Of a DNA stretch of 64,000 nt, positions 9,722 through 20,129 are shown in pieces (position 1 is the stretch's first letter; every line of letters begins with the position of its first letter). The stretch is from Paraphysomonas bandaiensis (taxonomy: Eukaryota; Chrysophyceae), in assembly GCA_965644295.1 (NCBI GenBank), contig CBFFRP010000263.1:523531-587530 (forward strand), written 5' to 3'. The notes under the pieces were generated by a model. That model searched no databases, had not been told where the DNA came from, and was given only the letters and a program-made list of their open reading frames with translations. The translations under genes were made by a program, and so were the position numbers.

Positions 9722-12700
9722 ATGATCAAATTGAAATTGGTGTTATTTTTGGTTTATTGTTTATTGTATTGTGATGGAGAGGATGAATTCACATGTCAGG
9801 GAAAGAATTATATCCAAGCACTTAATGCATGTCCTGATAGAGGGGCACAGCGGTTTAGTTCTGGTGGTAATGTTACTGTACTTGTGAAGAGAATGAGGAA
9901 TTTACCAGACAGAGATGTACTTGGGGCGTCAGCAGTTTCTGACCCGTATGTTCGGTTTATTGTGGGAGAAAACGTTAAACGTGAATCGAAAGTAGTTAAA
10001 GATGACCTCAGTCCGAAATGGAACCAGCTGGTTAATTTGGGACTACTCGGCTCCGCAACAGAAATTCAAGTTAGTGTGTGGGATGCTGATGTTGGACTAG
10101 AGTTTGGGGACGATCTTCTGGCAAAGACCTCGATGCGTGTGCCATTCTGCACCATGTTTAATGCGAGTTATTCCGAGGTTGACTGCCCGCGTCCTTTTAA
10201 TTGTAGGTCAGAAGACTCTCTGTGGCAAATGCCTGAGAGGAGACAGTGCCACGAGGTTGGAGAGTTAAACTTCAAGCCATCTGTTCCATGTGATGAACCG
10301 GGGAGCCTTTGTTTAGAACTTGAGTTTTTTATTATTCCCTTTGAAATGAAAATGGAACTTGAGGTTGATGGTATGCTCGCTCGAACCCCACAAGTATCTG
10401 TAGCTGGAGACTTCTTTTCAAATGTGCAGTGGTCTGTTGATAATCGTTTTGGCTTCCCCTACCTTGCAGATATTACGAACCGCTTTGATTTCAGAACTGA
10501 TCAATTCAACCACATTGAGGGCGGGCTCATGTTCCGTACTCTTGAAAGCGATCGTCTGGCAGGAGAACCCAATGATATTCTCTTCTATGCAACATTAAAC
10601 TTTCCCGCTTTTTTGTACATCTGTCGTGATATTGAAGACAACGCACTTGGTGTACCCAAGTGGATCAAACAGGGTTACACCAGCAAGAATCTTTCAACCA
10701 CAAAACTCATGTTTTTTGACCAGGATGTTGTCTTTGAATGTTTTTATAAGGCTGTAGATGGCACACGTAAAAACAGATGGGGTGGGATAAAGGGAGGTGC
10801 AATAACATTGCGCTCGAACACTATTCCTTACAACAAGAAAGTAGGCGAAGATGATATCGAGTATCAGAATAACTACGTAGTCGTTGCCATTCCGCGAGTT
10901 ATTTCCCCTCAGGTGGAAGACCTCTCAATTAATTACGATGCTGGTGCATTCATCACGAAATTATTTGAGCACGGCGTAATATGGCTGTACTTTGTATGGT
11001 TGATTGCGAGTTTTCTCAAGCGGATTAACTATCGTATTGATAGAATCATGACATATTTGGTGTCTCAAGTGCTCACTGGTGAGAATAAAAATGTTGTGGC
11101 TACTCTGTTTGTTGCGTGTGAGAACCAGTCTCCTTGCAACGTGGAATACCGGTCTCACCTGTGTCATGCTAAGAATTCGATATACTTGATTATGTCTATC
11201 CCTTTTCTTCTATTGCTGTCTTGGGGGTTTAGTTGTGTGGCAAATGTTGAACCAACTGCTCTGGGATATGCAGTGTTTTTTTTGGGCAGTGCTACATTGA
11301 TGGTAACCTACGGCGTGAAGTTATGGGAGTCTCGTCAGTGGCACATGTCTCCCTACTCATTGGTGTCTCTGATGATAGCTGTGGTGCTTTTTTTCTGTTT
11401 CATCATATCTGTTATATTTGCCGACCCAGCCGTCTATAAGTACGGCCATTCAGTCAATCTTTCTGCTCTATCTGTAGTATTTGGGTGTATTAATACACTC
11501 CCTCTCTTCCTGCTCGTGTTCCATAGGGATAAAGCGTATAAAGTTAACTTGAGCGTTGTCGTGGAGAAATTGACTGAGACAGTGTATAAGATAAAGTCAG
11601 AGAAAGGGGAAGGTATCAGCAAAAAGGCAAAGAAACCGCTTACCATCAATAAGGCTCTCCATGCCTTATTGGGAGATGCATATACTCTGAACCCTAATGT
11701 CCCACTGTTCAAATACGGAACCATTTTGATGGACACAACTTCAAGCTCCAAGACAGCTGCTGAGAAAGATAAGACTGGCAAAAAGCTCACCTACACATCG
11801 CTGTTTATTCTTTTTGTATACTTCTGTATTGGTGTAACGGAGACAGATTATCCGTCTATTGTATTCCTTCATTGCTGTGCTCTTGTCCTATTGGATTCAA
11901 TCCATACTGCTATATCACATGGAGATGTAAAGTGGAGCACTGGGTATCATATATTTCTTATTGTCTGTGGTCGGTTGCTGATTATGTCCTCTACTCATCG
12001 GATGTGGATCTTGCATTACAGTCTTGCCTATCTAGTTTACTCTTTTGCCCTCAGTCAGGAGCTTATCAATGCTTTCCTCCCAGCATTAAATAAACAACAG
12101 GCTGGGGAGGTGGCTTTTGCTGGCAAAGGAACTGAAGTAGAAAAAGCTAATCCTGATATTGCAGGATCTCCGCTCTTCTGTTTAGGCATGCTGACGTTTT
12201 CATTTATTACACTCTTACTGATTGCCGCATTCGCAAGGCCTGATGGTCTTCCCATCGCTTCAGTGGATGTGTGGGGTGCTCAGTGGTCCACTTACGTTTT
12301 TGGTCTACTTGCATTTCTAGTCGTGGTCGTGGGTGTTCTCATGACTGCCACAACTAGAGCATTCTACCTCCAGAAGCATGGATTGTTGCGAGGTTACGCT
12401 AGAGATAGCTATACTTTCGTTCCAGAGTTTAGACTTCCGATGCTTCTTGCTGTGTTCACCGAGGTGGCGATTCTTGCATCTGGAGTGTTGATGTATGGTG
12501 CTACAGGGTCCAGTGTTGTGCTTACCATCGCCATATTTTTTCCGCCAATAGCTGTCTGTCTTGGGCATGCCTACAGAACATGGATTGAGAATGATTATGA
12601 ACTCATTGTCTGGCCACCTGTTGAAGTAAAACCGGACAATGTTGATGATGCACCAAATGACTTGGAAGTTGCATTTCATATGATGGACAACATGTTCGGA

Positions 12701-15700
12701 GATGAGGCCAATGAAGGAGATATGTCATTGGAGGAGTTCCCGGAGACAGATGATCACCCACCTGAGAAAACTCTCAAAGGTTTTGCACTCCCTTCTATGG
12801 AGGCATCTGGTAACGCTTTAGAAGGGGCAACTATAAAAATGCCTGCTCTGCCTCTGAAGAGTGCACTTCGTAAAAAACGGCAGAACATGGGAATTGCGAC
12901 TGCAGGGGCACCTTTGGTAGATGATCTACGGGCCCGTGAGGGAGCCAATGCGGATGCATTTGGAGAAGGTGATGTCATTGACGCCAATGATCCGTGGGCA
13001 CAGTTTGAGAATGATGACGAAGAAGAAGGCGACGAGGCGCTGGAATTGAATAAGGACAACAATAAAAAGAAGAAGCGAGACCCTGGGGAAAGGAGAGGAA
13101 TTTTTGACAATGAATATTATCTCAGTGCCAAGAAAGCGTTTCTTGGAAATGTGCTGGGTGCCTATATTGCGAAGCAGTACACAGCATGCATTAAATTTCT
13201 TAAATCTCGCTCTCAGAAGTACAGCAAAGTTGGTTCTGATGATCAGGAGGATGCCGAAGTGGAGAAAGAGAAGGAGAAGGAGTCCAATGGCGTGGATGAA
13301 TTCGGGATGCAGATAGAAGATAATGAAGCGGAAGAGACGGTGGAAGAAGATGCGGTGCTTGTTCCTATTAAGGTCTCTGAAATGGAATTCTGGAATGCAG
13401 CAGCCAATGGTTATCTCACACGCAATGAGTATATCGCTCTGGCATCCTGGTTCGGAGGCATGCTACTAATAATGATATTCGGAATAGTTGTCGCAAAGAC
13501 TGTTGTTCCTGGCTGGATGGGTCATGTTATTTGGGTTGCTGTTTGGATGTTGATATGTACTGCTGTTCCCTTGGTCAAGTATTTTAACACGTATGTTGTT
13601 GACGATACAATGAAGCAATTTGCTATTTTTCTGGCCCTGTTTCACACGATATTTTGCCTTTCATTTTTCATTGCACAGCTTGATGCAGACGATGATATTG
13701 TGGCATCTCTCTGGATATTAGACTACTATTTCTATTATCCTATTGCTGTTTATTTAGCCTACGAGGCTTACAAATGGAAGGATGATAACTGGATCATAGA
13801 AGCGCTTGATAAGGATGGTGACGGAGATGTGACGTGGCAGGAATATGTTGTCTACTTCCAGGCCTATCCTATCATATTTGCCGCTCTAGTATTACTCGTT
13901 TTCCAGATGTATGTGTGGGTGGATGTGATTATGGGAAATATTGGTCTGCTGATGTTGTTGACAGCAATGGTTGGGTATGTATTTGCAAGAGATTGGGCAA
14001 CGAATGACTTTTTCCTTTCTCCATTTTTGACGAAGTGCGGAGATTATATCCTGCAAAGTATATTAGTCATAACATTTCTGACGAGTATTTTCTACCCTGA
14101 GAATCCCGCCTTCCCGTTGAGTGTGTTCTTTTTTACATTGGTGTTCCGTTGTGCCGCAAAGATTGGAGCTAGGTTGATAGTGATGGAGCCAGATACAATT
14201 GTCTTTTTGTCTCCATTTGTTATGCCAGTGTATACATATGACTCTCGCAACAACGACATAGTAAACGAAAATGAGCTTGCAAAACAGATAGCAGGCGGCC
14301 TGTTAGCTGGTGCAATGTGGGGTACCAGTATGGCTGTATTTTTGTATCCTGTTAGTGTCGGAGTAGCAGTTGCCTGTGTCTTTTTGATGGTTATATCTGC
14401 TACTGTTGCTTTCGCTGTATCGTATGTGCCACTACAAATGGGTCGTCTAGCTGCCATGATGTCACCAGACACCATGATGAACGCGGTGAACGCCGCGCTT
14501 GAAAAGTTTGAGGAACGACGGAGTCCACTTGAGACTGAGATGGAAGGTTGGGAGGGTGCAGATGATAAAAACGAGGATCCTTTCTTTGATGATGACGACA
14601 AGAAAGATAAGAAGAAGCACCGTACGGCTATAGAGCTGGCTTCGGAGCTAATTGATGACACTAGAGCAATGCAATATGTCCGGGAAGATAAGCGTGCCAA
14701 GGTTGTGAACATTGATGACGAAGATGAGGAGGAGATACCGTGGTATAAGAAGTTGTGGACGCAAACTATGACGCAAGTACAGTCGATAAGGGATTCTATC
14801 TTCCCTCCTGATCCGAATAAGGGTTTTAAAAAGCATAGTGAAAGCCTATTAACCACTACAGATATGATGGCTGAGGCAATTCTTACCGGTAGGGGACCAT
14901 ACGGTTTTATTGGACTGGAGGGCACGTGGTACAGACTGTTCAAAAAAGCTCAACACTCAGAACATCTCAAGTTTCTTAACCAGCCGTGGTTGAATGTGTA
15001 CGATGAATATGGAAATCTTACCACTACCGCACAGCTGGTAGAATCCTTTGATACATCATTAACTCTTAAGCGCCAGGTTGAGTTGGATGGCCAGATAGAC
15101 AACGTTCTTCACGAGGAAATGAGATGTGGGATTCACTTTTTGATGATGATAATTGTTGCAGCTGATGCCAAGCTCAACCGAGAGCAGATTCTGTTCCAAA
15201 AGTTCTTAAGAGAAAATAGGTTTCGTCTGGCATCAAACGGAATTTCTCCTCCACCGGAAATATTTACCAGTTCATCATATGCTAGTATTGATGTACCATT
15301 GGTTGCCGTTTGGCTTTCAACTCTTTCACAGGAAGAGCGAGAGAGATTCCACATGCTCAAACACACTTTTTCCGAGGAACAACTGCTTCGAGATGAACAG
15401 ATTGATAACGAAGACTACAAGAAGGAACTGGAGGCGAATGGTTTGCTAAAAGAACGGGCCTTTAGAGACACGGAGATGTTTCATAGAATTACTCACGAGA
15501 TCCAATTACGCCAGGCAGAGCGAGTGAGAGCGTTCGTTGACCACTTACCTCCTCAAGATAAGCAAGTCTTCCTTTTCAACAAGGAGGAGTGGCTCACCAA
15601 TGCTGATTGTTTTGTAAACCCCAAAGATATAGAGCTCTATGAGAAATTTAAAGCCGCGGTAATGCATGACAATGATGAAAGCACTGAGTATGCTAGACAA

Positions 15701-17506
15701 GTTTTAGCAGACGTTGAGGCTGCCCGGCGTGACTGTCGCATTGGGGAGTTTGGCCGGAGTTATCAATTTGTAGACCCGGAGTTCAGTCCTGGAGATGCAA
15801 GTATCGGTGAGTGCGGTGGACAAAATGACATATCTATCTGGAAATGCGCACCGGGAATCAATGATACATGTCAGCTCTTTGACGAGGGTACCGATCCAGA
15901 TGATGTGGAAGTTGGTGTTTTTCGGACGGAATGGCTTTTGTCTGCTATTAGTATGCTCGCGGCAGCGGGGGGAATTGGAGATGGTGGAGTGGATGAGCAG
16001 GTTTTGAATCTTTTTGTGGGTCATTATGCAATTGATGGTCAAATTACTTACCACACTGAGGTAGGTGCATACTGTGTGAGGCTTTTCAAAGGGGGCATTT
16101 GGGTTCCTCTGATTATAGATGATCTCTTTCCTACATTGAAGGACGACAAAGTAACGAACGAAAACCGTGGTATTGCTTGTGCACACTCGAAGGAGGTGTC
16201 TGAGCTGTGGGTATCTCTGATTGAGAAAGCATTTGCGAAGTACTACGGTTCGTATGCGGAAATAGAGAAAGGGTATGTGCACCATGCTCTCTCTGACATG
16301 ACTGGATGCGAGGGGGAGTGTCTTCCACTCAATGGTTACTCCAGAGGACCTAAAAAGAGGGTTCTATGGGACATGATGATGAGGTATCGTAAGAATGGAT
16401 ATATACTTGGAGCCGGCACGGGATCATCTGCATTGGCGGATAAAGGAATCATTGAGATGGGAATCGTGTTTGATGCTGCGTACACTATCTATGACGTGCG
16501 CCAGGTGGATGGATATCAACTCTTGAAGCTGCGCAATCCTCCTGGTGATCATGACGAGTGGAAAGGTGATTGGAGTGATGAAAGTAGTCTTTGGACAAGA
16601 AGGTTAAAGAAGAAGCTCGGCTGGACTAATGCAGATGATAATACATTTTGGATGGCATTTGACGATTTCTGTAATGTTTTCCGTGAGTTGTACATCTGCA
16701 AATGGTACAATAAGAATCAGTGGCAGGAAGTTTCTCACAGTGGAGAGTGGAAAAAGTTAGACGACAAAGCAGATCAGGCGATTGATGAAGACGAGGAAGA
16801 CGAGTTTGGTGAGGATGGTATCACACTTAAAAAGTCTAAAAACAATAATTTTCCCGATACTGCGGGTGGATTACCATCGAAGCACAACCCTGGATGTGTA
16901 CTGGAGAATAACCCTTACTATTCTCTTAAGATAGACCGCCCTACAGAGTTTAGGCTTACTTTGACTCAGGCAGATTCTCGTGGTGTGGCGCACGGGGATC
17001 CCCTTCCAGTTGCTATATATATATGTCGCAGTCCTCACCCCAAGGTTGCTCTAAGACTGAAGAAACTCAATCGCGATGATATTGTCGCATACAGTGGTAC
17101 GGCCAAGGCGGAGCGTACTATACATTTATACGCAACTCTGAAACCTGGGCTATATGTGGTTCTTGTCGGCACCTACATTACTGGCATGGAGGGAAATTTT
17201 ACTCTTACTATGCTCTCTAATTATAAAGTTAACCTGAATCAGCTTTGGCCACCTACATGGCTCGCTGATGGTCAGCCACTGAATCACGGTGCCATGCTCG
17301 ACGGCCCTGACGATACACAGTACGAATCCCCATTTATAAAAGAGACAATCAATAGAGTGAGACAAACGTTTGCTCTTATGATTGGAACGGGCGAAAGGCC
17401 GAACGAGCGTGACGATATGTCTGAAGATGAAGAGCAGGTAGAGGATTTGACCCAGATAGAGGAAGATGCGCGGAAGTATCGCGAAGAGAATGAGGGGAAT
17501 GTTTAG
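9722..17506 (+). CDS. DEK1/TML-type multipass membrane calpain-like protein, catalytically degenerate
   Basis: A single 2594-residue frame with no introns. Order of parts: signal peptide (residues 1-19); a C2 domain at about 50-140 with Asp ligands (SDPYVRF, WDADVGLEFGDD); a lumenal or extracellular region to about 410; 13 or so membrane helices to about 960; a long acidic cytoplasmic loop (about 990-1230); about nine more helices to about 1600, interrupted by an EF-hand (DKDGDGDVTWQE, about 1362-1373); a cytoplasmic arm; a calpain protease core (about 2010-2350); and a C2-like calpain domain III (about 2380-2560). This is the plant DEK1 / protist TML-calpain layout, where a membrane region senses a signal and a cytosolic calpain cuts targets. 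The catalytic Cys of the GDCWF motif is Glu2070 (GVFRTEWLLSA). The His of GHAY is Ala2252 (FDAAYTI). Only Asn2272 of the triad remains (LRNPPG), and the usual Trp after NP is Pro. It is therefore probably a pseudoprotease acting as a scaffold or Ca2+/membrane sensor. Confidence 0.88.
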   Translation: MIKLKLVLFLVYCLLYCDGEDEFTCQGKNYIQALNACPDRGAQRFSSGGNVTVLVKRMRNLPDRDVLGASAVSDPYVRFIVGENVKRESKVVKDDLSPKWNQLVNLGLLGSATEIQVSVWDADVGLEFGDDLLAKTSMRVPFCTMFNASYSEVDCPRPFNCRSEDSLWQMPERRQCHEVGELNFKPSVPCDEPGSLCLELEFFIIPFEMKMELEVDGMLARTPQVSVAGDFFSNVQWSVDNRFGFPYLADITNRFDFRTDQFNHIEGGLMFRTLESDRLAGEPNDILFYATLNFPAFLYICRDIEDNALGVPKWIKQGYTSKNLSTTKLMFFDQDVVFECFYKAVDGTRKNRWGGIKGGAITLRSNTIPYNKKVGEDDIEYQNNYVVVAIPRVISPQVEDLSINYDAGAFITKLFEHGVIWLYFVWLIASFLKRINYRIDRIMTYLVSQVLTGENKNVVATLFVACENQSPCNVEYRSHLCHAKNSIYLIMSIPFLLLLSWGFSCVANVEPTALGYAVFFLGSATLMVTYGVKLWESRQWHMSPYSLVSLMIAVVLFFCFIISVIFADPAVYKYGHSVNLSALSVVFGCINTLPLFLLVFHRDKAYKVNLSVVVEKLTETVYKIKSEKGEGISKKAKKPLTINKALHALLGDAYTLNPNVPLFKYGTILMDTTSSSKTAAEKDKTGKKLTYTSLFILFVYFCIGVTETDYPSIVFLHCCALVLLDSIHTAISHGDVKWSTGYHIFLIVCGRLLIMSSTHRMWILHYSLAYLVYSFALSQELINAFLPALNKQQAGEVAFAGKGTEVEKANPDIAGSPLFCLGMLTFSFITLLLIAAFARPDGLPIASVDVWGAQWSTYVFGLLAFLVVVVGVLMTATTRAFYLQKHGLLRGYARDSYTFVPEFRLPMLLAVFTEVAILASGVLMYGATGSSVVLTIAIFFPPIAVCLGHAYRTWIENDYELIVWPPVEVKPDNVDDAPNDLEVAFHMMDNMFGDEANEGDMSLEEFPETDDHPPEKTLKGFALPSMEASGNALEGATIKMPALPLKSALRKKRQNMGIATAGAPLVDDLRAREGANADAFGEGDVIDANDPWAQFENDDEEEGDEALELNKDNNKKKKRDPGERRGIFDNEYYLSAKKAFLGNVLGAYIAKQYTACIKFLKSRSQKYSKVGSDDQEDAEVEKEKEKESNGVDEFGMQIEDNEAEETVEEDAVLVPIKVSEMEFWNAAANGYLTRNEYIALASWFGGMLLIMIFGIVVAKTVVPGWMGHVIWVAVWMLICTAVPLVKYFNTYVVDDTMKQFAIFLALFHTIFCLSFFIAQLDADDDIVASLWILDYYFYYPIAVYLAYEAYKWKDDNWIIEALDKDGDGDVTWQEYVVYFQAYPIIFAALVLLVFQMYVWVDVIMGNIGLLMLLTAMVGYVFARDWATNDFFLSPFLTKCGDYILQSILVITFLTSIFYPENPAFPLSVFFFTLVFRCAAKIGARLIVMEPDTIVFLSPFVMPVYTYDSRNNDIVNENELAKQIAGGLLAGAMWGTSMAVFLYPVSVGVAVACVFLMVISATVAFAVSYVPLQMGRLAAMMSPDTMMNAVNAALEKFEERRSPLETEMEGWEGADDKNEDPFFDDDDKKDKKKHRTAIELASELIDDTRAMQYVREDKRAKVVNIDDEDEEEIPWYKKLWTQTMTQVQSIRDSIFPPDPNKGFKKHSESLLTTTDMMAEAILTGRGPYGFIGLEGTWYRLFKKAQHSEHLKFLNQPWLNVYDEYGNLTTTAQLVESFDTSLTLKRQVELDGQIDNVLHEEMRCGIHFLMMIIVAADAKLNREQILFQKFLRENRFRLASNGISPPPEIFTSSSYASIDVPLVAVWLSTLSQEERERFHMLKHTFSEEQLLRDEQIDNEDYKKELEANGLLKERAFRDTEMFHRITHEIQLRQAERVRAFVDHLPPQDKQVFLFNKEEWLTNADCFVNPKDIELYEKFKAAVMHDNDESTEYARQVLADVEAARRDCRIGEFGRSYQFVDPEFSPGDASIGECGGQNDISIWKCAPGINDTCQLFDEGTDPDDVEVGVFRTEWLLSAISMLAAAGGIGDGGVDEQVLNLFVGHYAIDGQITYHTEVGAYCVRLFKGGIWVPLIIDDLFPTLKDDKVTNENRGIACAHSKEVSELWVSLIEKAFAKYYGSYAEIEKGYVHHALSDMTGCEGECLPLNGYSRGPKKRVLWDMMMRYRKNGYILGAGTGSSALADKGIIEMGIVFDAAYTIYDVRQVDGYQLLKLRNPPGDHDEWKGDWSDESSLWTRRLKKKLGWTNADDNTFWMAFDDFCNVFRELYICKWYNKNQWQEVSHSGEWKKLDDKADQAIDEDEEDEFGEDGITLKKSKNNNFPDTAGGLPSKHNPGCVLENNPYYSLKIDRPTEFRLTLTQADSRGVAHGDPLPVAIYICRSPHPKVALRLKKLNRDDIVAYSGTAKAERTIHLYATLKPGLYVVLVGTYITGMEGNFTLTMLSNYKVNLNQLWPPTWLADGQPLNHGAMLDGPDDTQYESPFIKETINRVRQTFALMIGTGERPNERDDMSEDEEQVEDLTQIEEDARKYREENEGNV

Positions 17507-17974
17507 TTATATTTTATGTGTATGAATTATTAGTGCAATAATATATAAATAATCAATATCGATAGTAGTACTTGAGAGAATAAGTTCTAATATTACAATA
17601 TTGTGGGCACAGATTCTACCTGAGTATTCGCAGCTAATTACATTACTAGAAGTAGGAAACTAGACGCCAAATAGATAAAAGTATGAATTGTTTCATTATG
17701 TCGGAATGTTCAATTACTCTAGGGTGTTATTCGTTACGGTTAGGTAATTAATTGTCAATTATTGAAATTCGATTAGGGTTAGGACATCAAGTCATAATTG
17801 AAATTATAATTGACTCCAGTTTGTTTAAATTAAAATACCACCTTTCTACACTTAAAAGTTGATAAAAAAGGCACTTTTTATTTCGAAAATCAAATTTTTA
17901 GGAAAAAATCGAAGATTGATAAAAAACTACAATATTCGGATAATCCCACAAAGTAATTCATTTACTTATATGGA
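17507..17974. other. Intergenic with a MITE-like fragment
   Basis: AT-rich spacer downstream of the calpain-like gene. At about 17755-17825 it holds aattgtcaattattgaaatt and ttataattgactccagtttg, which resemble copies near 21285-21375 and 44443-44515. No gene was seen. Confidence 0.45.
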
Positions 17975-18149
17975 AAGTCTTATTATTAGCAATAGGCGTT
18001 AAAAACCTGCACTAACTTAGTAGCTATATTATTGAATGTCTTTTTATTTAGCAATAGGCGTTAAAAACTCGTTCCGATATAGCGGCTAGTTGAATACTAG
18101 TCTACTAGTAAGCCTCTACCCATAACTAGTCAGCACAAATTCTATTATC

Positions 18150-18235
18150 CTACTATTTAACGCTACAGAAGCTGCTTGTGCGTCGCCGCAAGCACCAAGG
18201 TGCAACCACTTCCGTTCTTGATGTTGTGTGTGAGT
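18150..18235 (-). repeat. Conserved LINE/SINE 3' tail, copy 1 (hairpin)
   Basis: On the minus strand this reads gcaccttggtgcttgcggcg then acgcacaagcagcttc. It can fold as TGCTTG-CG-[GCGA]-CG-(CA)-CAAGCA, a stem closed by a GNRA-type tetraloop. Nearly the same sequence is at 20217-20275 and 28978-29035. Confidence 0.7.
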
Positions 18236-18258
18236 TCGCCCTGCTCGTGTGTCTGGAC

Positions 18259-20045
18259 TCACTGGCGCGTGTTGTCCGGGGGTCTCCCCTTGGGATACGG
18301 TTCCGCCTGGCTCTGAGGTACCGGGTTCTGTATTAAGGTCCTGAGTGTACCGAGCACTAGATGTGTGGACTGAGAGGTTGATGGTGTGGTGGAATGTGGC
18401 GGTGTCGCCATGCACCGTTTGGGCGTTGGGCAGAGGAGGAGTTGCCGGAGACGTCGTCGCCTTTGTAAAGGACCTGTTGGTTTCATACGGTCCGGTGCTA
18501 TGGTCCTTTGTGTATGGTTGGTAGGGTTCATAGGTGCGGTGGGCGGTGTTCCAGTCTCGGTTCGTCTGTGGATTCCTAGTAATCTTAGCACCCTTGGGCG
18601 TTTCCGTTTCTGTCTGTGTTTTGGACTCGGCCGCGGTAGTAGCCTTGGGGGGCCTTTCCGTAGGGTCACGTATCTTCTTCCGCGATCTTGGATCATGAGC
18701 TTTGCTGCAGCGAACAGCGGTAGCAGTAATTTGATGATCGCTGATTCAATGCTGCGCAGTCCTTGGGATGTCAGTGATTCATGGATGTGATCTCCAAAAA
18801 CCATTTCAAGCTGTGTCATTGTGATGGTACCCGTCCAGAATCTCTCCACCTGTGGCACGGAAGGGTTCCAGGCCCTGCTGGAGAGTCGCTGGAGTACAGT
18901 GGTGGTCCATTGGGGTAGTTTCGGATTTCTCATTTCTTCTAGGAGCGCGTTTTTGTGGCTGTGAAATGCAGACTCCCTTATCTGCGTTATGGTGTCGTTT
19001 GTGCAGTCTAGACACATATATGCTTGAGTGAGTCTAGTCTAAATCCGCAGTCAGAGCATACGGCTTTAGCCATGTCGAGTCCGTGTTTGGTTTTCGCCCG
19101 GTTTCTTCCTATACTGAAGGATCTGTCCCATGTCAGTGCTGCATTGAGTACTCTTTGGCGCAGGTGGGAGCTCACTTTGTCCTTTGATGGTCCACCATCT
19201 GCTTGCGCCAGTTTGCGCGGAAGTAGTGCTCCGCTGTCTTTCCAGTATCCAGGAGCCCGGTCGGGATTGTGACCGTCGTAGCGTTGGTCTCGGAGAGCTG
19301 TGTAGGCCTCCAGCGTCCGTTGATTACGGAGGGAGTGGAAATCCGTGAGCAGGGGGCTAGTGCGATACGGCCGTCGTTCCCCAGTTAGGCGCCAGTGCCA
19401 TAAACCCTCGGTGAGTATTCTCTCGATGGCTTGGTCCACTTCCATGTTACAGACAGTGTAATTTTGTCGTCCGAGTAGTCGATCTACCTCAAGCCAGTCC
19501 CCTCCTGCTACTGCGTCGGCAATGTAAATTCCTTTGTCTTCATATGTCCATTCAGACTCATCAGAGGTGCGTCGTTCGGGGTGTGATCGGACCCAGGCTA
19601 CTGTCCTTGTGCAATCGTTATTTGACTGCAATGCTTTCGAGCAGTACACCTTTGGCACGATGCCCCAGTGCCCGACGTCTGGCGGAGAGTGCTTCGTGTG
19701 TGCGTTTGCAGACGGCCTTACAGTCCGTATTTATCGGTATGTGTGATGGGAGTCGCGCAGACAGTATAAGCGCCATTGCTGCTCCCATGAGCTCGTATGC
19801 ATACGGGCCAAGTCCAGGCACGTCGCTGAAGGGTGTCTCTAATCGCAGTATTTTTGTTGTACCGTTCTTCCATTCATCCTCCGGGGGGAGCCACACTGCC
19901 GCCGCTCCTCCATAATGTGCCCATCTTGTACGTGGGTGTACATGCGTAATGCGGCGCGGGGATAGGGCTGTAGGCGTGTATGAGCCGTCCGTGAAGATTG
20001 CCTGATATGTATCCGCGTGTACATCATCCAGTCCTAATGTGCGGA
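18259..20045 (-). pseudogene. LINE ORF2 C-terminal remnant: RNase H, zinc finger and tail, with two frameshifts
   Basis: Three overlapping minus-strand frames make one broken protein. The first (about 20045-19618) has the RNase H start with catalytic Asp in FTDGSY, Glu in AYELMGA and Asp in INTDCKAV. A frameshift near 19640 moves to the second (19658-19008), which carries AWVRSHPERR and the last Asp in YIADAVAGGD, then a zinc finger beginning CSDCGFRLDSLKHIC. A second shift at about 19008-19017 moves to the third (19017-18259), which continues CLDCTND and a basic, Pro-rich 240-residue tail ending PKGRPPD. All four RNase H catalytic acids survive, but the frameshifts prevent production of the whole protein. 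The same PKGRPPD end is seen in the 29-30 kb fragment. Confidence 0.75.
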
Positions 20046-20129
20046 TAATGTTGGTCAGGGTGTTGGTATCTTGAGGTTCCGGAATGTCGGGTTGTTGGAG
20101 TGTGAGGCCAACCTCCGTACCCCATTCCC

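Larger units (their letters stand above)
17975..20129 (-). mobile_element. 5'-truncated, decayed LINE (non-LTR retrotransposon), RNase H end and 3' tail
   Basis: GC-richer than its surroundings. Read on the minus strand it encodes a retroelement RNase H, a C-terminal zinc finger, a long Arg/Pro-rich tail and then a 3' untranslated tail. No reverse transcriptase is present, so the copy is 5'-truncated near 20129, where it abuts another repeat. The 3' end is a tail shared with four other loci (see 28852, 20130, 44520 and 59684). The outermost motif, agcaataggcgttaaaaac, is repeated at about 17990 and 18049, giving a roughly 57-bp tandem duplication of the 3' terminus. Repeated 3' termini are common in I-clade-like LINEs. 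Confidence 0.8.

Noticed and set aside
14092-14943. A 283-residue minus-strand frame inside the calpain-like gene
   Set aside because: Ser-rich shadow frame opposite an acidic coding sequence (Asp/Glu codons read backwards).
17765-17785. Telomere-like gattagggttagg
   Set aside because: Only about two units, internal and isolated. No array.
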